A stretch of 64,000 nucleotides of DNA from JAEWWD01 sp964440115 (GTDB lineage: Bacteria > Bacillota > Clostridia > Christensenellales > CAG-138). The notes beneath the pieces are model-generated. The model searched no databases and had not been told where the DNA came from. It was given only the letters and a program-made list of their open reading frames with translations. The stretch is from positions 124,001 through 188,000 of the forward strand of contig CAYTPV010000008.1 of assembly GCA_964440115.1 (NCBI GenBank). Direction: 5' to 3'. The position numbers were made by a program, and so were the translations under genes. Of the stretch, positions 8,990-16,631 are shown in pieces; the first letter of the stretch is position 1, and every line of letters begins with the position of its first letter.

Positions 8990-9640
8990 TCAGTCCAGCA
9001 GATACGCGCATAGTTCTTCGGGCGTATGCAGTATCACATCCGCGCCAGCTTTTACAAGCACGTCCGTATCCCGAAATCCCCAATCCACGGCAATGCAGTC
9101 TAAGCCCGCGTTCATAGCTGTGGCGACGTCCACCTCGGAATCGCCGATGTATACGGTATCTTCCTTTTGCGCGCCAAGCTCGCGCATGGCCTCAAACACC
9201 GCGTCCGGCTGCGGCTTCATGCGCCTGCCCGCAATTGCGCCGATGGCCACGGGGATCAAGCCGTGAAAATACAACTCGGAAAGTTCTTTTACGATGGCGT
9301 CGCCTTTGTTGGATACGATGCCCATGCGGATGCCGCTCTGCGCGCATTTTTCGAGCAGGTCGTCCAATCCGTCGTAGAGCTTTGTTTTGTTGCGGCTGTT
9401 TTTGGAGTAGTGATCTAAAAAGTAAGCGGCGATTGTGTCAAACTGCGGGTGATCCTTGCCATCCGGTATGCACAGTTCCACCAATCGTCCGATGCCGTTG
9501 CCAACGGAGTTGCGCACGTCGGTTTTTGTTTTCTCGGGCAGGGAAAACGCGCGCATGGTCTGATTCACGCTCTCTAAGATATCCTCGAGCGTATCGAGCA
9601 GCGTGCCGTCCATATCCCAGATGATGTTTTGATATCGCAT
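8990..9640 (-). CDS. HAD-family phosphatase (phosphoglycolate phosphatase / PpaX type)
   Basis: The 216-residue enzyme shows the HAD signature DMDGTLLDT (nucleophile Asp9, acid/base Asp11), a helical cap domain, the motif II region GIVSNKGD, and the motif IV region GDSEVDVATAMNAG. It hydrolyses a small phosphomonoester or pyrophosphate in the cytoplasm; the substrate cannot be assigned. The start at MRYQNIIWD is chosen because AGGAG lies six bases upstream, although the frame is open 16 codons further. I see no feature in the intervals on either side (8729-8989 and 9641-9899). Confidence 0.88.
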   Translation of the reverse strand: MRYQNIIWDMDGTLLDTLEDILESVNQTMRAFSLPEKTKTDVRNSVGNGIGRLVELCIPDGKDHPQFDTIAAYFLDHYSKNSRNKTKLYDGLDDLLEKCAQSGIRMGIVSNKGDAIVKELSELYFHGLIPVAIGAIAGRRMKPQPDAVFEAMRELGAQKEDTVYIGDSEVDVATAMNAGLDCIAVDWGFRDTDVLVKAGADVILHTPEELCAYLLD

Positions 9641-9899
9641 GGCTCCTCCCCAAGTGGCGTGTGTGTCCGCGCGCAAAAGCGGCGGCAATGCCCATTATGA
9701 AGCATATGCGGGAAGGAATCAATAGAAGTGACTGGTAGTATGCAACAGGCGTATATATTTCTCTCGCGCTCGCGCCGCAACTGGTTGTATAATGGATGAG
9801 GCTGGAAGTAATAGGTATATCAGGTGAAAGATACTTAGGCTCCTGTGATGCTCTCCAATTTATTTCTTAATGATGAAATAGTAACTCGAGCCTACGCAG

Positions 9900-10062
9900 G
9901 AGGGGGGATTGGGGGAACGTAGTTCCCCCAATATAAAAAAACAATCGTCGGCTCAGCATGAGCCGATACCTTATATAAGGTATCGCCCCCTACGGTGGCG
10001 ACGAAATTTTTTTTATTATAAAGTGGGAGGGCTTCGCCCCCCACTCCCCCTGAGATACTTTT
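9900..10062. repeat. GGTATCG-family intergenic element, caps back to back
   Basis: A G-rich hairpin (GGGGGAACGTAGTTCCCCC) leads into a right cap (CGTCGGCTC...GAGCCGATACCTT). This is joined directly to a left cap (AAGGTATCGCC...GGCGACGAA, T-run) and a GTGGGAGGGCTTCGCCCCCCAC module. The cap order is reversed relative to most copies, as if two elements abut. No gene is visible in it. Confidence 0.8.
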
Positions 10063-10109
10063 CCAATAAAAACTAAGTAACATGCAAACAAACTTCAGGA
10101 GGACAACCC

Positions 10110-10517
10110 ATGAACGATTGGATCTGGATACTCATCGCAGGCTTACTCATCGTCGTCGGCGGCATATTTCTCTGGAAGCGCGAAAAACGCCTGTTTGAAA
10201 ACGCCGTCCCCGCTACCGCCACCGTAATCCGCTACGACGAATACGAGAACATTGGCCGCCCGCACGCAATGTATACGGCTGTCGTCACCTATGCGCTCGC
10301 GGACGGCACACCCATGGAAGCCAAGGAGCAGGCCGGGCGCAACCGCAGGAAATACGAAATCGGGCAGACGCTGGATATCGAATACAGCCCGCAGAAGCCG
10401 GATTTTTTCGTCATCCGCGGGGATAGCTCCCGCACCTTCGCGTTTGTGGGCATGCTGGTATTCGGGCTTGCGATGATAGGCCTTGCCGTAGTCCTTTATC
10501 TGCAGGGGCAGGCATAA
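10110..10517 (+). CDS. DUF3592-domain membrane protein
   Basis: The 135-residue protein has a membrane helix at each end (about 5-22 and 112-131) around a soluble beta-rich DUF3592 domain (ATATVIRYDEYE, then YEIGQTLDIEYSPQKPDFF). Family function is unknown. AGGAGG lies upstream of the ATG. It is followed 65 bases later by a close tandem paralogue (roughly 70% identical by eye), so the pair is a recent duplication. Confidence 0.85.
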   Translation: MNDWIWILIAGLLIVVGGIFLWKREKRLFENAVPATATVIRYDEYENIGRPHAMYTAVVTYALADGTPMEAKEQAGRNRRKYEIGQTLDIEYSPQKPDFFVIRGDSSRTFAFVGMLVFGLAMIGLAVVLYLQGQA

Positions 10518-10582
10518 TAGCCGCAGACATAGTTTGCATCATCATATTCGACTGGCAGGCAGCGAAATTAGGAGGGATAAAC

Positions 10583-10990
10583 ATGAACGATGGGACCTGG
10601 CTGCTCATATTAGGCATAGTCATCGTAGTCGGCAGCATACTTCTCTGGATACGGGAAAAGCGTTTGCTTAAAAACGCACAACCCGCCACAGCCACCGTAA
10701 TCCGGTACGACGAATACCAAAAACCCGGCAGGTCGCACAAAATGTATACCGCCATCGTCGCCTATACGCTCTCGGACGGCACACCCATGGAAGCCAAAGA
10801 GCAGGCCAGCCACAGCCGGAAGAAGTACGGCATCGGGCAGATGCTGGATATCGAATACAGCCTGCAGCAGCCGTATTTCTTCGTAATCCGCGGGGATCGT
10901 TCCCGCACCGCCACGTATGTGCTCATGCTGGTGTTCGGGCTTATTATGATCGGTTTCGGCGTCGCCGTTTATCTGCAGGGGCAGGCATAA
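10583..10990 (+). CDS. DUF3592-domain membrane protein, tandem paralogue
   Basis: Same length and architecture as the preceding gene: N-terminal helix, DUF3592 domain with ATATVIRYDEYQKPGR and YGIGQMLDIEYSLQQPYFF, and C-terminal helix ending LQGQA. It has its own ribosome site (AGGAGG). Both copies are intact, so neither appears to be decaying. A more distant DUF3592 protein is encoded near 50 kb. Confidence 0.85.
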   Translation: MNDGTWLLILGIVIVVGSILLWIREKRLLKNAQPATATVIRYDEYQKPGRSHKMYTAIVAYTLSDGTPMEAKEQASHSRKKYGIGQMLDIEYSLQQPYFFVIRGDRSRTATYVLMLVFGLIMIGFGVAVYLQGQA

Positions 10991-11030
10991 AAACAATCCC
11001 CCAACCAAATTGATCGCTTTATAGGCAGGA

Positions 11031-11080
11031 GTCGCAAACAGCGCCCTGCCTTTGCATATACTTTAGGCATCGGAGGGGGA
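11031..11080 (+). promoter_or_regulatory. Conserved upstream box, family copy 1
   Basis: GTCGCAAACA, then GCATATACTTTAGGCATC, then GGAGGGGGAG stand just before the ATG. The same arrangement precedes the next two family members, whereas the DNA between those genes is not conserved. CATATAC resembles a mother-cell sporulation sigma -10 (CATA...), an inference only. Confidence 0.5.
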
Positions 11081-11087
11081 GATTACG

Positions 11088-11648
11088 ATGTACTTTCAGC
11101 CGCCTACACAACGATTTCTGCCCAATCAGGTGGAAATATCCAATCAAGTTCGCAGTTTATATGTGGATACCGCACGATGGCTTCGGAATATGATCGCGAG
11201 CGAAGTATTGAACCTACCCAACAAAGATGCTATCAGAAATCGGCTCGATCAGGTAGCATATGATGCGGGCACGCTGTTTACCCGGTACTACGGCCCGGAA
11301 GCGGGTGATAAGCTGCGTCAGCTCTATCTGGACTATTTTGATAGCGTGCACGACATGATTGAATCCTATCAGAACAATGACATCGCGGGCATTGAACAGC
11401 ATCGCGCCGTACTGTATCGCGTGGCGGACGAGATTGCTGCATTGCTTTCCCAACTGAACAGGTATTGGAATTTTGAAACAATACGGGCGCTGTCTTATGT
11501 GCTGGTAGACGATACTGCGAAACAGATTCAGGCTATTGTCAGCGGTGACACTCTAAATGACATACTGGCATTCGACGAATATATCAGCCAGGCATACAGA
11601 GTCTCGGATGAGTTGACCTACGGCATACTCAAACAGTTTCAGTTTTGA
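11088..11648 (+). CDS. Small helical protein of an expanded Firmicutes family, copy 1
   Basis: This 186-residue, largely helical protein has no signal peptide or membrane segment. Landmarks shared with its paralogues: LPNQVEISNQVRSLYVD near the start, W-L-R-N-M-I, a central YYGPEAGDKLRQLYLDYFD, a HR..LY..ADE.A.LLS.LNRYW block, and the C-terminal DELTYGILKQF. Related proteins in Clostridia and Bacilli are, as I recall, sometimes labelled acetylglutamate kinase, but I see no amino-acid kinase motifs. The function is unknown. It is the first of five members in 3.4 kb; four more lie at 46 kb and 54-56 kb. Confidence 0.8.
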   Translation: MYFQPPTQRFLPNQVEISNQVRSLYVDTARWLRNMIASEVLNLPNKDAIRNRLDQVAYDAGTLFTRYYGPEAGDKLRQLYLDYFDSVHDMIESYQNNDIAGIEQHRAVLYRVADEIAALLSQLNRYWNFETIRALSYVLVDDTAKQIQAIVSGDTLNDILAFDEYISQAYRVSDELTYGILKQFQF

Positions 11649-11855
11649 CGTTAATATCATATGCCCCGGGCACGCCAGCCGTTGTTCGCTGATCTTTATT
11701 CTGCGACAAGCCAAACTATCCGGCTTTACGCGTGTTGCCACACGCGGGGTTGCATCGCACATCTCTCTTTCTTCAGTTCAGCCGCAAAATCGAGCTTTCA
11801 TTTATTATGGCTGCGTATCAGGTCGCCCCTTTATCACGATATGTATTCGTTAAGA

Positions 11856-11911
11856 GTCGCAAACAACGCGCTGAGAGTGCATATACTTTAGGCATCAAAG
11901 GGGGAGAGGCA
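11856..11911 (+). promoter_or_regulatory. Conserved upstream box, family copy 2
   Basis: GTCGCAAACAACGCGCTG, then GCATATACTTTAGGCATC, then AAGGGGGAGAG. It is nearly the same as the block upstream of copy 1. Confidence 0.5.
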
Positions 11912-11912
11912 T

Positions 11913-12473
11913 ATGTACTTTCAGCCGCCTACACAACGATTTCTGCCCAATCAGGTGGAAATATCCAATCAAATCCGCAGTTTATTTGTGGATATCGCCC
12001 GATGGCTCAGGAACATGATACTGAGCGAACAATTGGACCTTCCAAACAAGGACGCTATCAAAAATCGCAGCGACCAGACCGCGTATGAAGCGAGCGCGCT
12101 GTTTGCCCGGTTCTACGGCCAAGAAGCCGGGGATAAGGTGCGGCAAATCTATTTGGACTATTTTGAAAGTGTTCACGACATGATTCAAGCCTATCAGGAC
12201 AATGATATCGTCGGTGTGGAACAATATCGCACCGCCCTTTATCAGGGTGCGGATGAGCTTGCTGCACTGCTTTCCCGGCTGAACAGGTACTGGGATTACG
12301 CAACCCTGCAGGCGCTGCAGTATGTGCTGGTAGACGATACAGTCAAACAAATCCAAACTCTTGTCAGCGGTGATTATCCTAATGACATCCTGGCATACGA
12401 CGAGTTTATCAACCAGGCATACGCAATTGCGGATGTGCTGACCTACGGCATACTCAAGCAGTTTCAGATATAA
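11913..12473 (+). CDS. Small helical protein of an expanded Firmicutes family, copy 2
   Basis: 186 residues, collinear with copy 1 and about three-quarters identical by eye. The first ~18 residues are the same, and conserved landmarks include FYGQEAGDKVRQIYLDYFE, LLSRLNRYWDY and LTYGILKQFQI. It is preceded by AAGGGGGAG and by the shared upstream box. Because it is separated from copy 1 by 264 bases that carry a full copy of the box, it is probably transcribed on its own. Confidence 0.8.
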   Translation: MYFQPPTQRFLPNQVEISNQIRSLFVDIARWLRNMILSEQLDLPNKDAIKNRSDQTAYEASALFARFYGQEAGDKVRQIYLDYFESVHDMIQAYQDNDIVGVEQYRTALYQGADELAALLSRLNRYWDYATLQALQYVLVDDTVKQIQTLVSGDYPNDILAYDEFINQAYAIADVLTYGILKQFQI

Positions 12474-12579
12474 CGTGATATGAATATTCTCACAGCTCAC
12501 TTTTTCGTTCGTTCAGAAATAAACTCCGATCTCTGCTTGCGTAAACAGGCGCTCAACAGCGGGTTTTATATAATCCAAA

Positions 12580-12634
12580 GCCGCAAACAGCGTGCTGATT
12601 GTGCATATACTGAAGCATCAAAGAGGGGGGGCGG
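12580..12634 (+). promoter_or_regulatory. Conserved upstream box, family copy 3
   Basis: GCCGCAAACAGCGTGCTG, then GCATATACTGAAGCATC, then AGAGGGGGGG. This is the third example of the box in this cluster. Confidence 0.45.
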
Positions 12635-12636
12635 AT

Positions 12637-13205
12637 ATGTACTTTGTGCCGCCCGCACAGCGATACCTGCCCAGTCAGGTTGAAACTTCCAATGCAATCC
12701 GACGGCTATACGTGGATAACGCACGATGGCTTCGGAATATGATACTGAGCGAAGCACTGGATCTTCCAAACAAAGATGCCATCAAAGACCGCCCGACCGA
12801 GTAGCGTATGAAGCCGGCGATCTGTTTTACCAATATTACGGACAGGAAGCGGCAAACCGCGTGCGGCAGATTTATTTGGACTATTTTCAAAACGTACACG
12901 ACTTAATCGAATCCTACCTGAGGAATGACGTCGCTGAAATTGCGCAGCATCGCGCTATACTTTATCAGGATGTAGACGAATTTGCCCAATTGCTTTCCCG
13001 TCTGAACCGATATTGGGATTATGAAACGCTGCGGTCGCTGTTATATGTGATGGTAGACGACACCATCAATCAGATTGAAAATACGGTCAGGCAGGATTAT
13101 CAAAACGATATCGCGGCATATGACCAACTCATTGACCAGATTTACAGAGTATCGGATGAACTGACCTACGGCATACTCAAACAGTTTCAGATATGGCGCG
13201 GATAA
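12637..13205 (+). pseudogene. Small helical family copy 3, single frameshift
   Basis: The N-terminal 55 codons (MYFVPPAQRYLPSQVE...) run into TAG near 12804. The remaining ~135 codons (VAYEAGDLFYQYYGQEAANR through LTYGILKQFQIW) continue in the +2 frame. Alignment with copies 1 and 2 places a one-base loss in the C-run GACCGCCCGACCGAG near 12788. Apart from this the gene is intact, with box, ribosome site and full C-terminus, so the lesion is either very recent or a sequencing error. Confidence 0.75.
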
Positions 13206-13252
13206 GGCAGGAGCCTGCTCATATTGTGCCGCACGCTTTTTCAATTTTGTTC

Positions 13253-13768
13253 TTATTGCAACCCCAGATATTTTTTGATTCCGTAAACCATAAGCTGTCC
13301 TGCCTTACGCGCATTATCATAGGCGGGGTCAAAGTTGGCAATGCCCTGCGCATAATTCTCTTTTTTCAGTTCGGTCGCAAAATCGAATTCCAATTGCTGC
13401 TGGTTGCGTATCAAGCGCTCTACGGCTGTTTTATCCCAATACGGGTTTATCGAATTCAGGAATTCCCCAATTTTAGCCGCGATATCATGCCATTGCTGCA
13501 TCAGAATATCGGTATTCTCCCCGGACTTAATCGTAGAGCTAATCTCTGTTAAAGTCAGTCTGTATTTTGTGAGAAGATCCGCAAATGTATTGCCGGCTTC
13601 TTCTCCGAACACATTGGCTATGATCTGCCCGAACTCCTTGCTGTTGCGTTCCGTTCTAGTTGCAACAAATCCAACATCGCGCAATCCGAGCATGACGCTC
13701 AAAATAAGCTGCCTGATCCAAATCAGGCGCTCCGTCCAAAGATTATTGACATACTCTTCCCAACCCAT
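13253..13768 (-). CDS. Small helical family member, divergent copy 4
   Basis: 171 residues on the opposite strand, convergent with copy 3. It keeps the family layout: W-x-x-R-L-I-W-I-R-Q-L-I-L near the start, a central GEEAGNTFADLLTKYR, FLNSINPYWD, and a helical C-terminus MVYGIKKYLGL. It is closer in style to the 46 kb copy than to copies 1-3. The start at MGWEEYVNN has AGGGGGA seven bases upstream; a second ATG two codons earlier is too close. On its own strand GCATATACATAGG lies upstream, matching the shared box. Confidence 0.75.
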   Translation of the reverse strand: MGWEEYVNNLWTERLIWIRQLILSVMLGLRDVGFVATRTERNSKEFGQIIANVFGEEAGNTFADLLTKYRLTLTEISSTIKSGENTDILMQQWHDIAAKIGEFLNSINPYWDKTAVERLIRNQQQLEFDFATELKKENYAQGIANFDPAYDNARKAGQLMVYGIKKYLGLQ

Positions 13769-13921
13769 GCGCATTCCCCCTGCCTATGTATATGCATGAA
13801 CGCTTCTAAAAACAAAAATATATCCTCTTTTTTAAGGGGATGAGCCTTCATGCGCATATTCTGCGAACGGCCTTTTTCCCATAAGATTATACATAAATTG
13901 TATGGCTGGGAGGACGAGTAT

Positions 13922-14485
13922 ATGTGGCAGCCTGCTCCCATGCGGTTTTTGCCCGCACAGGTTGAACTCAACAACAGAATTCGGGCTATTCTGATGAATC
14001 ACAATCGCTGGGTACGGGTGCTGATCGGCCGGATACTTTATAATATCAATTCGAACGCGCAGTCCGTCGTGCAGGAAAGGCTCAATACGATATCGAACGA
14101 GCTGACCAGCCTGTTTACGCAGTATTACGGCGCGGAAACCGCCAAACGAGTACAGGAATTGTATACCCGTTATACGCAAGCCGTGGCAGCATTGGCGCAC
14201 GAGTATCAGGAAAATGACATGGAGGGGGCGACAGAACAGAGAGCCATTCTATATGGCGTAGCGGACGATATTGCCCACCTGGCTGTGAACATCAACCGGT
14301 TCTGGGATTTCGCCATCATGCAGACGATCCTCCGCGAGCTTGTGAATACGACCGAGGATCAGATTACCAGTATCATGACCGGCAATTTTATAGAGGACGC
14401 CGATCAATACGACAGCTTTATGGATCAGGCGGCACGTCTCGCTGACGAAATGACATACGGTATGCTAAAGCAGTTTCAACTGTAG
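13922..14485 (+). CDS. Small helical family member, copy 5
   Basis: 187 residues with the same frame of motifs as copies 1-3 but more divergent: MRFLPAQVELNNRIRAIL, YYGAETAKRVQELYTRY, INRFWDFAIMQ and EMTYGMLKQFQL. The start has GGGAGGAC upstream; ATGs earlier in the frame lack support. A hairpin resembling a terminator follows, suggesting that the cluster ends here. Confidence 0.78.
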   Translation: MWQPAPMRFLPAQVELNNRIRAILMNHNRWVRVLIGRILYNINSNAQSVVQERLNTISNELTSLFTQYYGAETAKRVQELYTRYTQAVAALAHEYQENDMEGATEQRAILYGVADDIAHLAVNINRFWDFAIMQTILRELVNTTEDQITSIMTGNFIEDADQYDSFMDQAARLADEMTYGMLKQFQL

Positions 14486-14511
14486 CTGTGCAATCATCCG
14501 GCGCTGTTTTG

Positions 14512-14545
14512 AATCCTGCGCTTAGAAAGCGGCGGGATTTTTTTA
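14512..14545 (+). terminator. Probable intrinsic terminator
   Basis: AATCCTGC...GCGGCGGGATT forms an imperfect stem followed by TTTTTTTA, directly after family copy 5. Confidence 0.5.
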
Positions 14546-14603
14546 TAGCCCGAAACTGAAATATTGCGCAAAAACAGGGCAATTCTGCCATCCGCATGAT
14601 ACA

Positions 14604-15128
14604 ATGGAAAAAACGGCGGCGGCCTTATTCCGCCGTGTTCCGGGGGGCGGGGATTTGGATATCCGTATCAAACAGGCGGAAGAAATCCATCTTGTCGGCT
14701 ACAAAGGAAACACAAACAGAGGCTTCTATATCATACCGCGGCTGTGGTCCCGTCTGTACGGGGCGAAGCACCGCATTCCCAACAGAATTCATACGGACTT
14801 TGTGACGGGTGTGAATGTGTACACAGGGGATTTCCCCCGCACAAGCAGCAGCCCCGCGTTCGCGTATTACGCCGCCGTCGAAGTATCCGAAATAGCGTAT
14901 ACCGACCCGAAAATGAGCTCGCTTACTCTGCCCGCCGGTAAATACGCGGTGTTTTCGTATATGGGCAGATCGCAGGATTCCCTTGCTCCGGTGATGGAGT
15001 ATATTTATAAGGAATGGCTGCCGCAGTCCGGCGTGAGGATCAATCCGGAATACGACTTCGCGCGTTATAGTGAAAGCATAGATGAGCGGAACCAGAGCAT
15101 CATTGAAATCTGGCTGCCCCTGTTGTAA
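14604..15128 (+). CDS. GyrI-like / AraC-type effector-binding domain protein
   Basis: The 174-residue product is a stand-alone effector-binding (GyrI-like) domain: IRIKQAEEIHLVGYKGNT, a middle segment FVTGVNVYTGDF, LTLPAGKYAVFSYMG, and ending in an acidic strand IIEIWLPLL. Such domains bind small hydrophobic ligands or inhibit gyrase-type targets. The family usually begins at DIRIKQ, and a TTG at 14655 with GGGGCGGGG upstream fits that start better than the ATG used here, which has no clear ribosome site. Next downstream is a flavodoxin gene on the same strand. Confidence 0.8.
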   Translation: MEKTAAALFRRVPGGGDLDIRIKQAEEIHLVGYKGNTNRGFYIIPRLWSRLYGAKHRIPNRIHTDFVTGVNVYTGDFPRTSSSPAFAYYAAVEVSEIAYTDPKMSSLTLPAGKYAVFSYMGRSQDSLAPVMEYIYKEWLPQSGVRINPEYDFARYSESIDERNQSIIEIWLPLL

Positions 15129-15158
15129 AGGGAAATTCAAACCGGGGAGGTTCTTTAT

Positions 15159-15626
15159 ATGCATATCGGACTCATCGTCTACTCGAAAACGGGCAACACA
15201 CTGTCGGTCGTGCAGAAGCTGATGGAAGCTTTGACGGCGAAGGGGCATACCGTATCCGTGGCGCGGGTGGAAGGGGAAAACGGCGACCCCGGCAGCAAGC
15301 AGCCGCCCAAGGTAACGGCAGCGCCCGATCCTTCTTCGTATGACGCGCTGGTGTTCGCAGCGCCAGTGCACGCGTTTTCGCTGTGCCCCGTCATGAAACT
15401 GTATCTTGCACAGATCCATAATATCAAGGGCAAGAAGGTATGCTGTTTTGTGACGCAGCATCTGAAGCACAAGTGGATGGGCGGCAACCGCGCGGTAAAA
15501 CAGATGAGCGATCTGCTCAAGCAAAAGGGCGCGGTGATAGGGGAAACAGGGGTTGTGAACTGGAGCGCACCCGACCGTGACGCGAGGATTGCGGATGTGG
15601 TGGGAAGAGTGAGCAAATGCCTATGA
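15159..15626 (+). CDS. Flavodoxin-like protein
   Basis: The 155-residue protein has the flavodoxin phosphate loop right at the start (GLIVYSKTGNTLSV), and further flavin-contact regions at VFAAPVHAFSLCP and CCFVTQHLKHKWMGG. It binds FMN and carries electrons in the cytoplasm. GGGGAGG precedes the ATG. Its 3' end overlaps the next gene by ten bases, so the flavodoxin and the FMN-binding protein are translationally coupled and probably form one redox unit. Confidence 0.85.
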   Translation: MHIGLIVYSKTGNTLSVVQKLMEALTAKGHTVSVARVEGENGDPGSKQPPKVTAAPDPSSYDALVFAAPVHAFSLCPVMKLYLAQIHNIKGKKVCCFVTQHLKHKWMGGNRAVKQMSDLLKQKGAVIGETGVVNWSAPDRDARIADVVGRVSKCL

Positions 15627-16027
15627 AAAAAAGGAGACCGCTGTTTGTGCGCATACTCAAATGGGCGGGCGTGAGCTTGCTTCTCATGATTGCGCTTGGC
15701 GCGCTGTTTGGGACGCTGGGCCTGAAGGAGACATTAGCCCTTCCGATAGAAGCGGTTGACCTTTCCAATATACCGGACGGCGCATATACGGGGGTATACG
15801 ATTGCTATCGCTGGACAAGCGAAGTAAAAGTCACCGTGAAAGGGCATGCGATTACGGGTATTGAAGTGGTGAAGGGTCAAAGCGGCAGGGACGATATCCG
15901 ACAGGAGCTGACTGATCGCATACTGCAGGAGCAGACACCGGCGGTGGACGCGGTATCCGGCGCGACGGCGGACTCAAAGGCATTTTTGAAGGCGGTAGAG
16001 AACGCGCTTTTGAGTGCGGGGAAATAA
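15617..16027 (+). CDS. FMN-binding domain protein, membrane-anchored
   Basis: 136 residues: a basic start (MKKRRPLF), one membrane helix (about 14-36), then an FMN_bind domain facing outward. VDAVSGATADSK carries the SGAT motif in which Thr is flavinylated by ApbE in this family. It may pass electrons across the membrane together with the overlapping flavodoxin. The reading frame offers two ATGs two codons apart. The stop codon runs directly into a GGTATCG-family element. Confidence 0.82.
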   Translation: MPMKKRRPLFVRILKWAGVSLLLMIALGALFGTLGLKETLALPIEAVDLSNIPDGAYTGVYDCYRWTSEVKVTVKGHAITGIEVVKGQSGRDDIRQELTDRILQEQTPAVDAVSGATADSKAFLKAVENALLSAGK

Positions 16028-16367
16028 AGGTATCGCCGCTTACAGCGGCGACGAGAGTTTTTATACAGGGGGGCGTCGCGGCTGCGGCCACTCCGCCCCC
16101 CTGTGCCCCCGAAAGGACTTGAAAACGTAGTTAGGAGCGTGCTTTTAAGGAAGGGGATTGGGGGAATTTATCTACATTCGTCCCCTAGGGGGAGTGGGGA
16201 GTCAAAGGCGAGCGCCTCCTGTGGAGGAATAAGCGAGGCGATAGACCAGTGAGCAAAGGAGCACGACCCTGAAAGAAGCTGTGCGACTATTGCGAACTGC
16301 GTAAAGCCCTCCCACTTTATAATAAAAAAATAATTCATCGACGTCACCGGCGTCGATACCTTTATAT
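16026..16367. repeat. GGTATCG-family composite element, complete
   Basis: Left cap AAGGTATCGCCGC...GCGGCGACGA with a T-run, then a CAGGGGGGC/GCCCCCCTG hairpin module, then a CAGTGAGCAAAG...ATTGCGAACTGCG module, then A/T-rich DNA and a right cap ending GGCGTCGATACC. The left cap starts on the stop codon of the FMN-binding gene. Confidence 0.85.
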
Positions 16368-16369
16368 CT

Positions 16370-16398
16370 TTGACATCACACACCAGCGATGGTAAAAT
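16370..16398 (+). promoter_or_regulatory. Consensus sigma-A promoter
   Basis: TTGACA, 17 bases, TAAAAT. The -35 box begins three bases after the right cap of the preceding element. No gene starts within 200 bases, but a terminator does follow (see the candidate RNA). Confidence 0.7.
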
Positions 16399-16404
16399 AA
16401 AGGA

Positions 16405-16580
16405 AATCCGAATACGGAAAGGACGCTTACGCATGCTGGAACCGTTCCAACGCTAACACAAATGCATTTGCAAAATGGGCTTCTCGTGTAGCCCTTGTTT
16501 TGCTGTACATTTGAATAGCTACAGAACGGAAAAGCTGTGTGGCTCCCTGACGCATCACACACCGCTTTGGTGTGTTTTTT
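16405..16580 (+). ncRNA. Candidate small structured RNA, ~176 nt
   Basis: The stretch lies between a consensus promoter and an intrinsic terminator (CACACC / GGTGTG followed by six T). Its centre folds into a long interrupted hairpin: CCGTTC (16442) with GAACGG (16524), AAATG with CATTT, GCAAAA with TTTTGC, and GGGCT with AGCCC around an 8-base loop. There is no open reading frame beyond nine codons with a start. The length and the single long, bulged hairpin are reminiscent of 6S RNA, but I cannot confirm that identity. Confidence 0.5.
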
Positions 16581-16631
16581 GTTTGCGCCGGGATGCAGGA
16601 ACAAAACCATCATGAAAGTATGAGGAGAATT

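Noticed and set aside
11088..11648. Acetylglutamate kinase (argB) for the small helical proteins
   Set aside because: The proteins lack the glycine-rich loops and length of amino-acid kinases. The label is a propagated name I recall for relatives.
12726..13205. Separate gene for the second half of family copy 3
   Set aside because: It aligns end to end with the C-terminal part of the family, and the start codon lies out of frame within the conserved N-terminal region; a frameshifted single gene explains it better.
14625..15524. 299-codon minus-strand open frame
   Set aside because: It overlaps the GyrI-like and flavodoxin genes in antisense; no motif and no ribosome site.
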